Below the pieces are notes generated by a model, which was not told the DNA's origin, made no database searches, and saw only the letters and a program-made list of their open reading frames with translations. DNA of 64,000 bases from an uncultured Clostridia bacterium. GTDB taxonomy: Bacteria; Bacillota; Clostridia; UBA1381. Both the position numbers and the translations under genes were made by a program. The DNA lies in assembly GCA_947591315.1 (NCBI GenBank), contig CANQDD010000001.1, forward strand, positions 62,001 through 126,000, read 5' to 3'. Shown piece by piece: positions 62,105 to 64,000 of this stretch (position 1 is its first letter; each line of letters begins with the position of its first letter).

Positions 62105-62776
62105 ATGAAAAAACACATAGCTATAGTGCTTTCGGTGATAATGCTGGTATGCGGAATTACAGCCGCAGCCGAACCGTATATTGACGATTTGCAGAAGTTT
62201 GGAATAATCGAAGCAGCCGATGACGTGAGACCGGACGACAATCTTACGAGAGCCGAGGCGCTGAAGATGATTTGCGCCGCGTGCGGCGCCGGTGATGTTG
62301 ATCACGTGCTTGCGTATCAAATTTTCCCCGATGTTCCCGTCGATCATTGGGCGGCAAAGTACATAGTAGTCGCTCATGACGCGGACATTATAAGCGGCGA
62401 CGAAAACGGAAGCTTCAATCCGGAAGGTCTTGTTACATATCAGCAGTTTATAAAAATGCTTGTGAGTACGCTCGGCTACAATGAAGAGGCTGCCGCTTAC
62501 GGCGGTTACCCGACTGGTTACATGGTATACGCGCATGCGCTCAACCTTATCGACAATCCGTCCGTATGGCTGGGCAAGGACACAAAAAAGCCGATCACAC
62601 GCAACGCGGCAATGCAGCTTTTATACAAGGCTCTTGATGTGCCGATAAAGATTACGAGACAGGAAAACATGGAGCCTGACGGTACCCTTACGCCCATTGT
62701 GGAAATACACGACGGCGCGTCATATCCGCTGTATACATTAAGAATATGCCTTGAAACAAACGAAGTTTACTTATAA
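62105..62776 (+). CDS. SLH-domain surface protein
   Basis: Short exported protein, 223 aa: signal peptide (about 1-22) and three S-layer-homology-like units (YIDDLQKFGII...NLTRAEALKM; FPDVPVDHWAAKYI...VTYQQFIKML; ITRNAAMQLLYKALDV), which anchor proteins to cell-wall pyruvylated polymers. Little else is present, so it may act as an anchor or wall-organising subunit. The ATG at 62105 has AAAGGAATG upstream. It shares promoter sequence with the LRR gene. Confidence 0.85.
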   Translation: MKKHIAIVLSVIMLVCGITAAAEPYIDDLQKFGIIEAADDVRPDDNLTRAEALKMICAACGAGDVDHVLAYQIFPDVPVDHWAAKYIVVAHDADIISGDENGSFNPEGLVTYQQFIKMLVSTLGYNEEAAAYGGYPTGYMVYAHALNLIDNPSVWLGKDTKKPITRNAAMQLLYKALDVPIKITRQENMEPDGTLTPIVEIHDGASYPLYTLRICLETNEVYL

Positions 62777-62788
62777 TCGACGGAAATA

Positions 62789-62835
62789 ACGGGGACACTA
62801 AAGCGATGGGGACACTAAAGTTTTAGTGTCCCCGC
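62789..62835. repeat. second copy of GGGGACACTAAAG palindromic repeat
   Basis: Two direct copies of GGGGACACTAAAG (62791-62803 and 62808-62820) followed at once by the inverted copy TTTTAGTGTCCCC. It matches the repeat at 1304-1338 and also lies between convergent genes. A T5 run follows, so it probably also terminates. Confidence 0.72.
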
Positions 62836-62839
62836 ATTT

Positions 62840-63583
62840 TTAATTTATATCTCCCAATTCATACATAATCATGGTGAGTACCGCTTCACCCGCCGTTTCC
62901 GTTCGCAGAATACGTTTGCCGAGCGTGACGGTGGGGAGGAGCGCCTTTTTTATTTTCTCCGCTTCTGTGATGTCGAAACCGCCCTCCGGTCCTATTAAAA
63001 ATCCTATCGACTTGACGTCCGTCTTTGACAGCAGCACCTCGCGCAGCGTTTGTTTCTCCTCGCACTCGTAAGGGGCGAAAAACAGGTCAAAACCGCTTGA
63101 CGCGTTAACAACTTCATCGAGCGTCATAAACGGCTTGATTTCGGGTATTATGCCCCTGCCTGACTGCTTTGCCGCAGCCTCGGCAATTTTTTGCCAGCGG
63201 TCGAGCTTTTTTATTTCGTCTTTTTTGCTCTCCACACGCGACACGCACCGCGCCAGCTTTACCGGCACAATCTCGTGTATACCGAGCTCCGTTGTCTTTT
63301 GGATAATATACTCCATCTTTGAGCCCTTCGGCACGCCTTGGAACAGCGTCACCTTTATTTCCGGCTCTGACGCGCACTTTTGCTTTGAGATAATATCGCA
63401 CGTCAGTCTGTTCTGCTCGACAGTCGCAATACGCGCCTCATAATCACTGCCGCTGCTGTCGCAGACGGTAACGGTGTCACCGACACTGAGACGCAGCACG
63501 CGCGTGATATGCGCGACGTCGCCGCCTTCTATTATAATATGCTCGTCCTGTACATTGCCGCTCGGCACAAAAAACTTAGGCAT
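62840..63583 (-). CDS. rsmE: 16S rRNA m3U1498 methyltransferase
   Basis: SPOUT-class methyltransferase acting on U1498 of 16S rRNA in the 30S subunit. The 247-aa protein has an N-terminal PUA-like domain and the knot with FLIGPEGGFDITE and LGKRILRTETA. yraN lies 12 nt upstream on the same strand, so the two are probably cotranscribed. Confidence 0.95.
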   Translation of the reverse strand: MPKFFVPSGNVQDEHIIIEGGDVAHITRVLRLSVGDTVTVCDSSGSDYEARIATVEQNRLTCDIISKQKCASEPEIKVTLFQGVPKGSKMEYIIQKTTELGIHEIVPVKLARCVSRVESKKDEIKKLDRWQKIAEAAAKQSGRGIIPEIKPFMTLDEVVNASSGFDLFFAPYECEEKQTLREVLLSKTDVKSIGFLIGPEGGFDITEAEKIKKALLPTVTLGKRILRTETAGEAVLTMIMYELGDIN

Positions 63584-63595
63584 TTTAAATCCTCC

Positions 63596-63952
63596 TCAAA
63601 ACGCGTTTTCAATGTGGTTTATTTTTGTAACCCTCATGCGCTCACCGTCGCCCTCGTACAGCACTTCTATAACGTCGAACCGCACATCGCTGTTTACAAC
63701 GTCTGTGTAGCACGCGGCCGCGCGGCGTATGCGTTCCTGCTTGCGGCTGTCAACGTACTCGGCAGGCTCGCCGAATGCGGTAGATTTGCGCGTTTTAACC
63801 TCTACAAATACGGTGCAGCCGTCCTTTTCGGCTATTATATCGACCTCACCCATCTTAAGTCGGAAGTTGCGCTTTAAAATTTCGTAATCGGCGTCCTCGA
63901 GGAACTCGGCTGCCGCGTCCTCGCCGAAACCGCCTATTGTCTGTGTTTTCAT
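63596..63952 (-). CDS. yraN: YraN family protein (UPF0102)
   Basis: Restriction-endonuclease-like fold protein of unknown function, 118 aa, with the nuclease-type motif GEVDIIAE...VFVEVKTRK (Asp, Glu-x-Lys). It often follows rnhB near rplS in Firmicutes; here it precedes rsmE. Confidence 0.93.
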   Translation of the reverse strand: MKTQTIGGFGEDAAAEFLEDADYEILKRNFRLKMGEVDIIAEKDGCTVFVEVKTRKSTAFGEPAEYVDSRKQERIRRAAACYTDVVNSDVRFDVIEVLYEGDGERMRVTKINHIENAF

Positions 63953-63970
63953 ACGTTTTCACCCAATATC

Positions 63971-64000
63971 TTAGTCAAAAAGCTCCTGCGGTGTATCTCG
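63971..64000 (-). CDS. C-terminal end of an unidentified gene
   Basis: The window's last 30 bases read on the minus strand as RDTPQELFD followed by a TAA stop at 63973-63971, 18 nt before the yraN start. Too short to name. Confidence 0.4.
   Translation of the reverse strand, partial: RDTPQELFD

Overview
The window reads as the chromosome of an anaerobic, endospore-forming Clostridia-type Firmicute, probably a gut or sediment relative of the Oscillospirales. The reasons are SpoIIP, a WalRK-type two-component pair, class III (anaerobic, glycyl-radical) ribonucleotide reductase, type III glutamine synthetase, PyrR, SLH and copper-amine-oxidase-N secreted proteins, strong GGAGG ribosome sites and canonical sigma-A promoters. 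The assignment rests on gene content only.

Left flank (1-28029) is mostly housekeeping: a cut YARHG-domain membrane protein; a MetA that carries the acetyl-CoA-type residue; tRNA-Arg(CCG); a BrnT-BrnA toxin-antitoxin pair; a large secreted SGNH esterase; a sodium:solute symporter with an acyl-CoA-synthetase-like enzyme; efp; mtaB; rplS-lepB-rbgA; spoIIP; nrdDG-dut behind two NrdR boxes; walRK; and a pyrRBCFKD operon.

Centre (28034-55896, about 27.9 kb) is an accessory island between the convergent pyrD and glutamine synthetase genes. Each end carries a bipartite inverted repeat (15 bp, 10-nt spacer, 15 bp), and the C-terminal part of a large serine recombinase lies just inside the right end. 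Mobilisation genes occur at three places (MobA at 28944, a MobC fragment at 39248, MobC at 54769), so the island looks like several mobilisable elements stacked together. Its cargo is: (i) an IS200 5' remnant fused in frame to a cytidine-deaminase-like gene; (ii) a divergent nitrogenase-like locus (NifDK-like on one side; YezD-, NifX-, NifB- and NifH-like plus a cystathionine-gamma-synthase-like enzyme on the other) whose two arms each carry a copy of the same leader element; (iii) a putative small-molecule pathway (heterodimeric ABC exporter, two ATP-grasp ligases, a GH3-type adenylating enzyme, then a MATE exporter); (iv) a compact module resembling a stripped type III-D CRISPR system (Cas10-like GGDD protein, a triple-RAMP protein, a Csx19-like protein and a tandem Rossmann-like protein) with no array, Cas1, Cas2 or Cas6.

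Right flank (55908-64000) returns to the core genome: type III glutamine synthetase with a leader hairpin, a DEDDh exonuclease, mtnN-luxS, two secreted or surface proteins driven by near-identical promoters (one with a G10 tract in its spacer), rsmE and yraN.

Sulfur metabolism is a recurring theme. MetA (predicted O-acetylhomoserine producer), the Nif-like locus with its gamma-synthase-like enzyme and YezD-like protein, and mtnN-luxS could together feed and recycle methionine. That link is inference. The strongest candidates for new biology are the CRISPR-less type III-D-like module, the paired leader elements of the Nif-like locus, and the ATP-grasp/GH3 pathway.
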